A stretch of DNA of 64,000 nt from Calditrichota bacterium (GCA_013150955.1 JAADJD010000062.1:91383-155382); one strand, 5' to 3'. Numbered from the stretch's first letter, positions 34,428 to 43,692 are shown. Notes: generated from the sequence alone by a model not told the origin. Program-made: numbers and translations.

Positions 34428-34950
34428 CACGAATGAATATAAATAAAAACAAATTGTTAGAAGACAATGATTCCGTAAACAAAACTTGCCGGCACCTTAA
34501 TAATAAGTTTTTTCGAAACGGTTGGTTTTATGCACTAAACCACGAATCACATGAATGAATCATATAAACCCAAATTATGCAATAAACCTCGAATCACGCG
34601 AATGAAGCCAAAAAATATCTGCAAAATCGCGAAAAAACCCAGGAACACATTTTCATCCAGACACAATCCAATGTATTTTATTGGTTTTATTTGTGTTCAT
34701 TCGTGTAATTCGTAGGCTATTGCTTAATCTGGTGTAATTCGTAGGCTATTGCTTAATCTGGGATAAAATATCTACAAAATCGCGAATAAACCAGGGAACG
34801 CATTTTCATCCAGACACAGTCCAATGTATTTTATTGGCTTTATTTGTGTGAATTCGTGTCATTCGTAGGCTATTGCTTAATCTGGGATTATTTTTATTGG
34901 TGTTCATTCGTGTAATTCGTAGGCGAATGCATAATCCGGGTTTAATCATC
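34410..34950 (-). repeat. Dispersed inverted-repeat element cluster, copy E
   Basis: The largest cluster. An arm (34410-34445) supplies the stop of the EamA gene. Other arms follow at about 34519-34560. A complete reverse unit spans 34568-34731, with its centre in the opposite orientation to copy D. A second reverse unit, lacking its outer left end, spans about 34732-34890, and another arm ends near 34945. GTGTAATTCGTAGGCTATTG plus CTTAATCTG is repeated exactly in tandem (34703-34731 and 34732-34760). The 630-bp gap holds nothing else recognisable. Confidence 0.9.
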
Positions 34951-35057
34951 TTAAATCCAGCAGATGATTGTGAATGCTTAATCCAGGTTGAAAATGATCC
35001 TGTCGCCGGGGAAAACGTTCTGGCAGCCAGGCCATCCCCAGCATTCCGGCCACTGCA

Positions 35058-36365
35058 TCAAGCCTTTTTAAGCCGCTCCATCTCCCTGCGGCTGAGTTCC
35101 AGACCATGGCTGTCTGGCTTCATTTCGTTTTTCCGCAACAGGTAGGCAAACAGAAATCCAAAGAATCCCAGCGAGGTAAAAATCCACATCCCCAGGCGGT
35201 ACCCTTCGGGATTTTCCGCACCCGCGCCCATTAAATCATTGGCCCAGCCGATGATCACATTAAACGCAAATAGACCGATGTTCTGAATCATGGTCATGAC
35301 CCCGTAGGCCGTGCCCAGCTTCGACTGTTCAACAATATAGGCCACCGAGGGCCACATGACTGCTGGAATGAGCGAGAAAGCGATTCCCATCATGGCCATG
35401 GGAATGTACAGGGGAACACTGGTGTAGGCCATGAGGAGATATACCGGGATGAGCAACAGGGAACCGAACATCATCAACAGGGCCCGCTTTCCGATGTAAT
35501 CCACCAGCAGACCAAATAGCGGAGTAAAGATCATCGCAAACAGGGTCAACATACTGTTCAAAAAGCCGCCCAGTTCGCGACTGGTACCATGGGCCTCAAT
35601 AAAGAATTTGACCGCAAAGGTCTGAAAAGGAAAGATGGCGGAGTAGAAGGTAATGCACAAGAGCACGATGTACCAATAGGACTTACCGAAGCGGAAGATG
35701 TCCGCAATGACCACCTTTTCGGGCTCTTCTTCCTGACCCAGCACGTAGGTTTTTTCAGCGTGGGCATCCAGCAGCCAGTAGATAGCGGCCGCCACCACGC
35801 AAATCAATCCCGCAATCACGCTGATGAACAGCGGCCATTGCCAGTGGGCATAAGCGGCCTTGGCCCAGGTGGGAGAGTTCAGGGCGGCAAAGGAACCCAG
35901 ACGAGCAATGGTCAGATTAATGCCGAAGGCGAAGCTCAATTCCTTTCCACGAAAATATTTTGCCAGCGCCGTGGTGACTGCCACAATCAACGATTCTGCA
36001 CCCAACCCAAAAATTAGCCGGCCAGCAGCCATAACTTCGAACTGCGGTGAAGCCGCCGTGAGCCCGGCCCCCACAAAGCAAAGAGAGGCAAAAATCAACG
36101 TGGCCTTGCGTGTGCCAATGCGATCGATGATAAATCCGCCCACCAGCACCATAAAGATGTTGGGGAAACTGTAAATCGCATTAAGCATCCCGATGTTGGT
36201 ATTGGAAAAACCCAGTTGCGATTTCAGCACATCGGCCAGGGGACTGATGCTATCGTACACATAATAATTACCAAACATGGCCATGCTGGCCACCACCAGC
36301 ACCAACCAGCGATAAAACGCGGACGGTTCTCGACGGGGCAAAGACGTGGATGCATCGATAACCAT
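35058..36365 (-). CDS. Major facilitator superfamily transporter
   Basis: 435 aa with twelve predicted helices. The family motif A appears after helix 2 as GGFIIDRIGTRKATL, and its second-half counterpart as GLLVDYIGKRALLMM. The N-terminal cytosolic part is short. The substrate cannot be told. An organic-anion or sugar-phosphate antiporter-like character is suggested by the first-half context but is not proved. ATG 36365 follows a Shine-Dalgarno-like GGGAGATGATCC. The gene converges with the EamA gene, and repeat copy E lies between their ends. Confidence 0.92.
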   Translation of the reverse strand: MVIDASTSLPRREPSAFYRWLVLVVASMAMFGNYYVYDSISPLADVLKSQLGFSNTNIGMLNAIYSFPNIFMVLVGGFIIDRIGTRKATLIFASLCFVGAGLTAASPQFEVMAAGRLIFGLGAESLIVAVTTALAKYFRGKELSFAFGINLTIARLGSFAALNSPTWAKAAYAHWQWPLFISVIAGLICVVAAAIYWLLDAHAEKTYVLGQEEEPEKVVIADIFRFGKSYWYIVLLCITFYSAIFPFQTFAVKFFIEAHGTSRELGGFLNSMLTLFAMIFTPLFGLLVDYIGKRALLMMFGSLLLIPVYLLMAYTSVPLYIPMAMMGIAFSLIPAVMWPSVAYIVEQSKLGTAYGVMTMIQNIGLFAFNVIIGWANDLMGAGAENPEGYRLGMWIFTSLGFFGFLFAYLLRKNEMKPDSHGLELSRREMERLKKA

Positions 36366-36624
36366 GGATCATCTCCCGTTTTTCGATTGTCATTCCCTCG
36401 CTCACGGCCAGTTGCACGCCGCGGCTATCACAAGGGTTGCTGCACTTCGCTCAGCAATGTGTTACTGCCGGATCGTTCCAGAATTCCCTTCGATTATACA
36501 GATTCCCGCGCGATTCTGCAATAGGTAGACAAATTTCTCTCCCAACACACCAGGGACAGCCTTTCCTGGAATCCGGAATTGCATGCTGGTAACTTCTGCC
36601 CTTCCGGACGAAAATGGATAACGG

Positions 36625-36654
36625 TTGCTTTTCATTCCGCAGCCCCCTTATATT
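36625..36654 (+). promoter_or_regulatory. Probable promoter of the GWxTD gene
   Basis: TTGCTT-18 bp-TATATT. The predicted start point lies near 36661, within a few bases of the ATG at 36664. This excludes the longer frame from 36625 and implies a near-leaderless message. Confidence 0.45.
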
Positions 36655-36663
36655 TTTGAAAAA

Positions 36664-37974
36664 ATGCGAAAAATGAAAACACGGTGTACCACGGTACTTT
36701 TTTTTCTTCTTTTCTCTCTAACCATTGCTGCCCCTCAATACGAAGAAATTTATTCCTTAAAAGGCCCATTTGACCACATTGTACAGAAAAAACCGGTGGC
36801 CTTTCGTGCATTTCCCGTCTGGGAGGATTCACTCCGGTTTCGTATTTATCTGCTGGTGGAAATTCAATACGACTATTTACTCTTCATCATTCACGAAGGG
36901 AAATTCACAGCCTCTGCAGAAATTGAGGTGATTTTCAAAGAAAAAGATGATGAGCACGGGTTTACCCGCCTGTGGCAAACGTCAGTTCAAACATCCACTT
37001 TCGATTCCACCAATTTGAAGCACCTTTACCATTTTACCATGGACACGCTGACTGTTCCACCGGGAAATTACACCGTTTACTTTCGGTATACCGATTTAAA
37101 CGGGGCGCTGCAGTTTAAAATCAAACAAAAGATGAATTTGCAGGCGGACAAACCGATGTTTATCAGCGGGCCGGTATTGTTGTACCGGAACACACCACCA
37201 CCCACCGGGTTTTCTCTTTTTCCCGAAAAGCCCTCGGCCTTCGGGCAGCACTGGGATTTCAACCGGGATGTCAGCTTCTTTTTTCACTTCAATTCCGCCC
37301 CGGACAATCCGCTTCAGTATTTCCAGCTCAGCATTCGGAACCGGGAGACACGCCGGACGGAGCTGGCCATCGATACCACCTGGACTCACCCTCCGCAGGC
37401 CAAATTCCTGTCCATTCCACTGGCCACTCATCTGTTGGCAGAAGGCAAATACGACGTGCAGACCGTCTGGAAATTTCGAAACCGTACGATCAAGAAAAGT
37501 TACCCCTTTCGCATCATCTGGTTCGATAAACCCCTCAGTCTGTGGGACATCCGGCGGGCTATTAAACCACTACGCTATTTGATGGACACCGCGGAGTACA
37601 TGGCATTTCGGGATGCGCCACTGCCATTGCTGGAGCGCCGGTTCGAAGAATTCTGGCAGGAACGGGATCCCACACCCGGAAACCCGTTCAACGAGGCCAT
37701 GGCGGAATTTTACCGTCGGGTGGACATTGCCAATCGCCGCTGGAGCGATGGCGGGGAGGAAGGTTGGGAAACCGACATTGGTAAAATCTTCATCCTTTAC
37801 GGTGAACCGGATCTGATTGAAGACCACAGCCTGGATCCCGAAGGTCAGCCCTATCTAAAATGGATTTATTTTCTGGAAGATCGCAAGGTTGAGGTGACCT
37901 TTATTTCCGTTGAGGGACGAAAGGCCTATCGTCTGGAAAAACTGGAAGAGATACCCAATGACGACGAAGGATAA
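36664..37974 (+). CDS. GWxTD domain-containing exported protein
   Basis: The signal peptide is MKTRCTTVLFFLLFSLTIAA, starting at the second of two close ATGs (36664 and 36673). The C-terminal part holds the eponymous motif as GWETDIGKIFILYGEPDLIE at about 367-386, followed by a segment typical of this domain. The GWxTD family occurs in FCB and related lineages as periplasmic proteins of unknown role. The middle section is beta-rich. No Shine-Dalgarno precedes either ATG. The gene overlaps the next by 17 bp, so it heads a co-translated run with a Gfo/Idh/MocA oxidoreductase and a methyltransferase. Confidence 0.9.
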   Translation: MRKMKTRCTTVLFFLLFSLTIAAPQYEEIYSLKGPFDHIVQKKPVAFRAFPVWEDSLRFRIYLLVEIQYDYLLFIIHEGKFTASAEIEVIFKEKDDEHGFTRLWQTSVQTSTFDSTNLKHLYHFTMDTLTVPPGNYTVYFRYTDLNGALQFKIKQKMNLQADKPMFISGPVLLYRNTPPPTGFSLFPEKPSAFGQHWDFNRDVSFFFHFNSAPDNPLQYFQLSIRNRETRRTELAIDTTWTHPPQAKFLSIPLATHLLAEGKYDVQTVWKFRNRTIKKSYPFRIIWFDKPLSLWDIRRAIKPLRYLMDTAEYMAFRDAPLPLLERRFEEFWQERDPTPGNPFNEAMAEFYRRVDIANRRWSDGGEEGWETDIGKIFILYGEPDLIEDHSLDPEGQPYLKWIYFLEDRKVEVTFISVEGRKAYRLEKLEEIPNDDEG

Positions 37975-38989
37975 GGTTCACATTGGTGTGGTGGGCGTGG
38001 GGCATCTGGGACGGCTGCACGTCCAGCAATTGCAACACATCGAGGCTGCCCATCTGGTTGGATTTTACGATGTGGACGCGGATCGGTCGGAACAGATTTC
38101 CCGCGAATTTGGCGTCCAGGCGTTCCCCAGCTTCGAGGCACTGCTCCAACAATGCGACGCCATTAGCATCGTCACACCGACGTCCTTCCATTACGAGTAC
38201 GCCCGAGCCGCCCTGCAGGCCAATCGGCATGTGTTCATTGAAAAACCCATCACCAGCACCCTGGAAGAAGCCGACGCGCTCATCGCTCTGGGAAGGGAAC
38301 GAAATTTGAAAATACAGGTGGGTCATATCGAGCGATTCAACCCGGCCATTCTGGCCATCGAACCGCTGAATATCAATCCGTTGTTCATCGAATCTCATCG
38401 CCTGGCCAATTTTAATCCCCGTGGCACCGACGTGGCCGTGGTACTGGATTTGATGATCCACGACATCGACCTCATCCTGAGCTTCGTTCACAGCCCGGTA
38501 AAGGAAGTTCAGGCCAGCGGTGTGCGGGTCATTTCTTCCACCGAAGACATCGCCAACTGCCGCGTGATGTTCGAAAACGGATGCGTGGCCAATGTGACAG
38601 CCAGTCGTATCTCGGCCCGCAACATGCGCAAAATGCGATTCTTTCAGCCACATGCCTACGTATCGGTGGACTTCCTGGAGGGGTTTTCGGAAGTGTACTA
38701 TCTGGCATCGGAGCAGCTGCACATTCCGGGAACCGAGCTGGCCTTTTCCCTGGGAGAAATCGAAAAAGGCATGGAGAAAAAGGAAATTCGTTACGCCCGC
38801 CTGGAAAAGCGCGATGTGAATCCCCTGCGCTACGAACTGGAGCTATTCTGCCAGGCGATCCTGCGCGACACTCAACCGCCCGTTACCGCCGAAGATGGTC
38901 GCCGGGCCCTGAAAGTTGCCGGGATAATCCTGGAAAAAATTCATCAACATACGGAGCATGTAAAAAAACACTGGGGTGAATTGCCGTGA
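37958..38989 (+). CDS. Gfo/Idh/MocA-family NAD(P)-dependent oxidoreductase
   Basis: A 343-aa enzyme. The N-terminal Rossmann fold has VGVVGVGHLGRLHVQQ at about 10-25, and the family motif EKP occurs at 105-107 as HVFIEKPITSTLEEADALI. The C-terminal alpha/beta domain begins with GHIERFNPAI. Enzymes of this family oxidise or reduce sugars and their nucleotide derivatives. The form resembles those acting on UDP-N-acetylglucosamine-type sugars in lipid A or surface-sugar pathways, but no such genes lie beside it. ATG 37958 is preferred over the longer frame because GGAAGAGATACCC precedes it. It overlaps both neighbours. Confidence 0.92.
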   Translation: MTTKDKVHIGVVGVGHLGRLHVQQLQHIEAAHLVGFYDVDADRSEQISREFGVQAFPSFEALLQQCDAISIVTPTSFHYEYARAALQANRHVFIEKPITSTLEEADALIALGRERNLKIQVGHIERFNPAILAIEPLNINPLFIESHRLANFNPRGTDVAVVLDLMIHDIDLILSFVHSPVKEVQASGVRVISSTEDIANCRVMFENGCVANVTASRISARNMRKMRFFQPHAYVSVDFLEGFSEVYYLASEQLHIPGTELAFSLGEIEKGMEKKEIRYARLEKRDVNPLRYELELFCQAILRDTQPPVTAEDGRRALKVAGIILEKIHQHTEHVKKHWGELP

Positions 38990-39567
38990 AACTGGGTGAG
39001 TTCTTTTTCAAATATCGGGGCGTTACACCGATACCACTGGTGCTCGTTATTCTTTATTTTGCCCAACCCACACCGCAATCGTTTCTGTATGGGATTGGCC
39101 TGATGGTACTGGGAGAAATTATCCGCATCTGGGGGGTAAGCTATGCCGGTGGGGCCACGCGCACCCGCGAAGTGGGGGCACCCCGGTTGGTGACCAATGG
39201 CCCATTCGCTCACGTCCGCAATCCCCTGTACCTGGGCAACATGCTCATGTACACCGGTGCCGCCATCATTCCCAATGTCTGGACACCCCTGCTCATTGCC
39301 ATCGTCTGGCTGTACTTCGGGTTTCAATATTACTGGATCGTTCGTCTGGAAGAAGAAAAGTTAACTGAATTGTTCGGTGAGGAATACCTACACTACCAGA
39401 AAGTGGTGCCCCGTTTTTTTCCCCGGATAACCCCGGCCCAATCGCAACATCCCGTGCGCCCAAATTTGTGGGCTGCCCTGAAATCTGAAAAAAGTACCTT
39501 CTTGAGTTTTTTCACGATTCTTATTTTATTTTATGTGAAGATGCGATTTTTCACGCATCCTTCGTAA
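38986..39567 (+). CDS. Isoprenylcysteine carboxyl methyltransferase-like membrane protein
   Basis: 193 aa with four to five membrane helices. The conserved part is TNGPFAHVRNPLYLGNMLMYTG followed near the C-terminus by EEEKLTELFGEEYLHYQKVVPRFFP, the signature of the ICMT/PEMT-type membrane methyltransferases. These use S-adenosylmethionine to methylate lipids, isoprenoid groups or phospholipids. Bacterial substrates are mostly unknown. It begins at GTG 38986, which overlaps the previous TGA by 4 bp. The last about 30 residues form another helix. Confidence 0.9.
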   Translation: MKLGEFFFKYRGVTPIPLVLVILYFAQPTPQSFLYGIGLMVLGEIIRIWGVSYAGGATRTREVGAPRLVTNGPFAHVRNPLYLGNMLMYTGAAIIPNVWTPLLIAIVWLYFGFQYYWIVRLEEEKLTELFGEEYLHYQKVVPRFFPRITPAQSQHPVRPNLWAALKSEKSTFLSFFTILILFYVKMRFFTHPS

Positions 39568-39639
39568 ACCGATCGCACCAATCGTCTGGATCTTTCTCAT
39601 AAATCCACAAATCAGGAATCAAAATCCAGGGAAACTGCC

Positions 39640-41064
39640 ATGGATCATCCATTATTATCGTCCCGGACAGGGATCACCATCGAAACCGTACGGGAGCAGG
39701 TGGTTGGGGTAAATACCCGGGTTCCCCTTTTTGACGGCCGCCTTGTCCCCTATATTAATTTTGACAATGCCGCCAGCACCCCGGTGCTTAAGCCGGTGCT
39801 GGACAAAATGAATCAGTTCATGGCCTGGTACAGCAGCATTCATCGGGGAACGGGATTTAAATCCCAGCTAAGCTCCGAACTGTACGATCTGGCCCGGGAA
39901 GTGGTGGCTCGCTTTGTGGGACTGGAACTGCAGGGGCACACCATCATTTTTGTAAAAAATACGACCGAAGCGATCAACAAACTGGCCAATCGGCTGAACC
40001 TTACTCCTGACGATGTGGTACTGGTAACCAAAATGGAACACCACTCCAACGATCTGCCCTGGCGCAAACGCGCGCGTGTGGTGCACATTGATGTGGACGA
40101 ACAGGGCCGGTTGCGGGAAGCGGATCTGGTTCAACAGCTGGAACGCTACGGCAAAGCCACAAAACTGTTTGCCGTGACCGGTGCCTCCAATGTGACCGGT
40201 TGGGTTAACGACATTCACCGGCTGGCCACCATTTGCCATCAATACGGGGTCAAAATCCTGGTGGACGCTGCCCAGCTGGCGCCCCATCGAAAGATCGACA
40301 TGAAGCCTCAGTCCGATCCCGCCCATATTGACTTTCTGGCCTTTTCCGCACATAAAATTTACGCCCCCTTTGGAGCCGGAGTGCTGATTGGGGATCAGGA
40401 TGTTTTCGAATCCGGGGAACCGGACATGGTGGGCGGGGGAACGGTGGACATCGTATCGTACGACCATGTGGAATGGACGGCGCCACCGGAAAAGGACGAA
40501 GCGGGTACCCCAAACACCGTGGGAGTGCTGGCCATGGTCAAAGCATTAATGGTGCTGGAAGAAATCGGCATGGATCAGGTGGCGGCACACGAAGCGCGAT
40601 TGACCCGTTATGCGCTGCAGCGCCTGCGGGAAATCCCCGACATCCGTATTCTGGGAAGCGACGATCCAGAAGACGTGGAAAACCGGCTGGGGGTGATTAC
40701 CTTTAATATTGGTCAACTTCATCATGCACTGGTGGCCGCCATTTTAAATCACGAAGCGGCCATTGCCGTACGGAACGGCTGTTTTTGTGCTCATCCCTAC
40801 ATCAAGTTAATGCTGGGCATTTCCGATGAGGAAGCCGCCCGGTTAGAGGAAGACATCCGGCGGGGCGATCGCTCCCGCATCCCCGGGGCGGTGCGGGTGA
40901 GCTTCGGGATTTACAATACCGAATCGGAAATCGATGTGCTGGTCGACATTCTGAATAAAATTGCGCGCAAACAGTGGCAGGGGGATTACGAACTGGATCG
41001 CCAGCGAGGGGCCTATTTCCTGAAACATGCCACGATCGATTACCACCGATTCTTTCAATTATAA
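39640..41064 (+). CDS. Class V aminotransferase-fold PLP enzyme (cysteine-desulfurase-like)
   Basis: 474 aa. The PLP-binding Lys is K239 in FSAHKIYAPFGAG, with H134 in EHHSND stacking on PLP and D209 in LVDAAQ. RNGCFCAHP (379-385) aligns with the catalytic-Cys loop of SufS-type desulfurases (C383), which bring sulfur from cysteine. No suf/isc genes lie nearby, so its donor or product may be different. Related kynureninase- or isopenicillin-epimerase-like enzymes share the fold. It follows the methyltransferase gene by 72 bp on the same strand. Confidence 0.85.
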   Translation: MDHPLLSSRTGITIETVREQVVGVNTRVPLFDGRLVPYINFDNAASTPVLKPVLDKMNQFMAWYSSIHRGTGFKSQLSSELYDLAREVVARFVGLELQGHTIIFVKNTTEAINKLANRLNLTPDDVVLVTKMEHHSNDLPWRKRARVVHIDVDEQGRLREADLVQQLERYGKATKLFAVTGASNVTGWVNDIHRLATICHQYGVKILVDAAQLAPHRKIDMKPQSDPAHIDFLAFSAHKIYAPFGAGVLIGDQDVFESGEPDMVGGGTVDIVSYDHVEWTAPPEKDEAGTPNTVGVLAMVKALMVLEEIGMDQVAAHEARLTRYALQRLREIPDIRILGSDDPEDVENRLGVITFNIGQLHHALVAAILNHEAAIAVRNGCFCAHPYIKLMLGISDEEAARLEEDIRRGDRSRIPGAVRVSFGIYNTESEIDVLVDILNKIARKQWQGDYELDRQRGAYFLKHATIDYHRFFQL

Positions 41065-41252
41065 AGTTAATGGTGGTCGAAATCCCCCTATGACTCCTGT
41101 CGGCGTGGCGGATAGGCGGCACGGTTCCTGAAACGGGCATCAACCCGTGGAATCCCTGTGAAACCGGGTAGCACTGGAACAAGCGAATGACACCTTTCGT
41201 TTTGGGTGAACTTTTCATTCCGAACTGGAGGAGGAAAAGCAGGGGGTACACC

Positions 41253-43160
41253 ATGGGCAGGGTCAAAGTAAGCGCCATTCTCCTGGCGCTATATATCGGT
41301 ATAAACAATCTGGGTGCAATCAATGGGGCCACATTTGCCATTTACGTGGGGCCGGGCGCGTGGATTGATGGAGTCATAGCCTTCGAGAATTTTCTGGATT
41401 GGAAGGGCATCTCTCACGAGCGGGTGACACCAACGGATGTGAATACCATCGTACTAAAAAATTATTATCAGGCCATTTTCATGCCCGGTGGCGATGCCTA
41501 TTACTACAAACTTTACATCGATTCCAGCGGCGTCCAGCACATTCGGGATCTGGTATTCTCCGGTGGGGGCTATATCGGTACCTGCGCGGGCGCCTACTAC
41601 GCTTCCGATTCCATTCGATGGGAAGGCGGCACCTACGATTATCCCCTGGATCTATTTCAGGGATTTTCCAATGGCGCCATCGACGTGATTGCTCCCTGGC
41701 CCAACTACACCATGACCCCCATCAACATGAATCCCAACAATCCCATCAATCAATACGCTCCCGCGGCGATGACATCTCTGTATTACGGCGGGCAGACATT
41801 TGTCCCCCATGCCGGTGTTCAGGTCGATACCCTGTTTACCTGGGCGGCCTATCACGACAGCGTGGGTGGCATCAGCTTTACCTACGGCAGCGGGAGGGTT
41901 TTACTAATGGGGATTCATCCCGAAATTGATGAAAACACCAATCGGGATGGAACCACCTTTGCGGACAGCCTGGACGATCGGGAATCGGACTGGAACTGGC
42001 TGTGGACAGCCATTGACTGGTTGCTGAAAAAACCACTATCCACTCCCCAGATCTGGATTAATGAATTCCATTACGACAATGCTGGAACGGATGAAAACGA
42101 ATTTGTTGAGATTGTGGTGCCGGCATATTTCACAGACCTGGCCAATGTGACCCTGAACCTGTACGATGGCGCCACCGGAACAATTTACGATTCCCACACC
42201 CTGAATACCTTTTCGGCTGGCCTTCGCCAGGGCGATTTGCAAATCTACTACAAAACCATTCCGGGCATTCAGGACGGCCCGGACGGCTTCAGCCTCGATT
42301 ATAAGGGGAACCTCATTCAATTCATCAGTTACGAAGGGACATTCACCGCCTCGACTGGCATTGCCTCCGGTTATCGCAGCACGGATATCGGGGTTGCGGA
42401 AAGCGGCACCGATGCCCCTGGATTATCCCTTCAGCTCCTGGGAAGCGGAACGGCCTATCCGGATTTCAGCTGGGGCGGCCCCTATGGTCAAACGGTCGGC
42501 AATGTGAATTCCGACGGGAACACCGACCAGAGCCTCCCGGTACAGTTGCGATTTTTCCGGGCGGAGCCCCAACCCCAGGGAGTATTGCTGGTGTGGGAAA
42601 CGGCATCCGAAATCAACAATCTGGGATTTGTGCTGGAAAAGGCCACTGAAGACAGCACGGCCTTTCAACTGCTGGCCAGCTATGCGTCCCACCCGGCCCT
42701 GCAGGGTGCTGGAAACAGTACCCAGTCGCGACGATACGAATTTCTGGACAGGGAAGTCACCCCCGGGCAAACGTACTGGTACCGTTTATCCGACGTCTCC
42801 GTCAGCGGGCAACGCACCCTCCTGGCCACCATTCGCGTGGACGGGAATTCCGAAGACCTTCCGCTGGCAAATCACCTCTCTCCCCGTCAATTTCGGCTGT
42901 ATGCCTGCTACCCCAATCCATTCAATCCAATCACCACCATCGCTTTCGACATTGCCGAAACGGCTGACCGTTCCATTCCCGTGCGACTGGATGTTTTCAA
43001 CACCCGCGGTCAACGGGTGGCCACCCTGCTTCACACCTCCCTTCCGCCGGGTCAATATCGCATCCCATTTGACGCCGGTGAATTGCCATCGGGTATTTAT
43101 TATTACCGCTTACAGGCGGGCCACTGGGTATCCACCCGAAAGATGGTGCTGCTGCGTTGA
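41253..43160 (+). CDS. Secreted BPL_N/lamin-tail protein with type IX-like sorting domain
   Basis: ATG 41253 is chosen because GGGGGTACACC precedes it and the next residues form a signal peptide. The first domain (about 28-260) is like the glutamine-amidotransferase-like N-terminal region of biotin protein ligase (BPL_N), with C111 in GTCAGAYYAS as nucleophile. A lamin-tail domain (IWINEFHYDNAGTDENEFVEIV) follows at about 265-400. The C-terminal 80 residues, with CYPNPFNPITTIAFDI and ending GIYYYRLQAGHWVSTRKMVLLR, are a sorting domain. An extracellular BPL_N enzyme with this tail is unusual. A substrate is unknown. Confidence 0.85.
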   Translation: MGRVKVSAILLALYIGINNLGAINGATFAIYVGPGAWIDGVIAFENFLDWKGISHERVTPTDVNTIVLKNYYQAIFMPGGDAYYYKLYIDSSGVQHIRDLVFSGGGYIGTCAGAYYASDSIRWEGGTYDYPLDLFQGFSNGAIDVIAPWPNYTMTPINMNPNNPINQYAPAAMTSLYYGGQTFVPHAGVQVDTLFTWAAYHDSVGGISFTYGSGRVLLMGIHPEIDENTNRDGTTFADSLDDRESDWNWLWTAIDWLLKKPLSTPQIWINEFHYDNAGTDENEFVEIVVPAYFTDLANVTLNLYDGATGTIYDSHTLNTFSAGLRQGDLQIYYKTIPGIQDGPDGFSLDYKGNLIQFISYEGTFTASTGIASGYRSTDIGVAESGTDAPGLSLQLLGSGTAYPDFSWGGPYGQTVGNVNSDGNTDQSLPVQLRFFRAEPQPQGVLLVWETASEINNLGFVLEKATEDSTAFQLLASYASHPALQGAGNSTQSRRYEFLDREVTPGQTYWYRLSDVSVSGQRTLLATIRVDGNSEDLPLANHLSPRQFRLYACYPNPFNPITTIAFDIAETADRSIPVRLDVFNTRGQRVATLLHTSLPPGQYRIPFDAGELPSGIYYYRLQAGHWVSTRKMVLLR

Positions 43161-43191
43161 AAAACCGATTGGTCTGGTCAGTTTATCCCGG

Positions 43192-43511
43192 TTGATGCAC
43201 TAACCTACGAATTACACGAATAAACACGAACAAAAAGAATAAAATCCGTTTGATTATATCCGGATGAAAAATGTGTTTTATTTGTTTTATTTGTGTTCAT
43301 TCGTGTCATTCGTGGTCTAAAGCATAATTTGGGTTCATGGTTTATCCCAAATTATGCAATCAACCACGAATCAAGCGAATGAATTCGGAAAAAATCAACA
43401 AAATAGCGAATATATCCGGGAAAAACATTTTCACCCAGATAGAATCAAGTGCATTTTATTATTTTTATTGGTGTTAATTCGTGTAATTCGTAGGCTAATG
43501 CACAATTTTGG
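43192..43511. repeat. Dispersed inverted-repeat elements, copy F (one forward, one reverse)
   Basis: F1 (43192-43333) is in forward orientation with part of its centre replaced or deleted between AAAAATGTGTTTTATTTG and the right arm. F2 (43346-43511) is a complete reverse unit starting CCCAAATTATGCAATCAACC. They stand head to head with 12 bp between, and fill the gap between the secreted BPL_N gene and tRNA-Phe. Confidence 0.88.
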
Positions 43512-43531
43512 TTTATCTCATTATTTGGGAT

Positions 43532-43563
43532 AAAAAAAGGGCACAATCTTTTCGATTGTGCCC
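43532..43563 (-). terminator. Intrinsic terminator of tRNA-Phe
   Basis: GGGCACAATC pairs exactly with GATTGTGCCC across a 5-nt loop. On the - strand seven Ts follow. The stem starts 8 bp after the tRNA 3' end. Confidence 0.92.
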
Positions 43564-43570
43564 CTGACGG

Positions 43571-43643
<73 letters not shown>

Positions 43644-43663
43644 ATCCTGTTTAAAGCGAAGCA

Positions 43664-43692
43664 AATTTACACGGGCAGCCCTGAAAAATCAA
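43664..43692 (-). promoter_or_regulatory. Promoter of tRNA-Phe
   Basis: TTGATT-17 bp-TAAATT, with the tRNA 20 bp after the -10. The same -10 sequence fronts the CAU tRNA. Confidence 0.55.
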
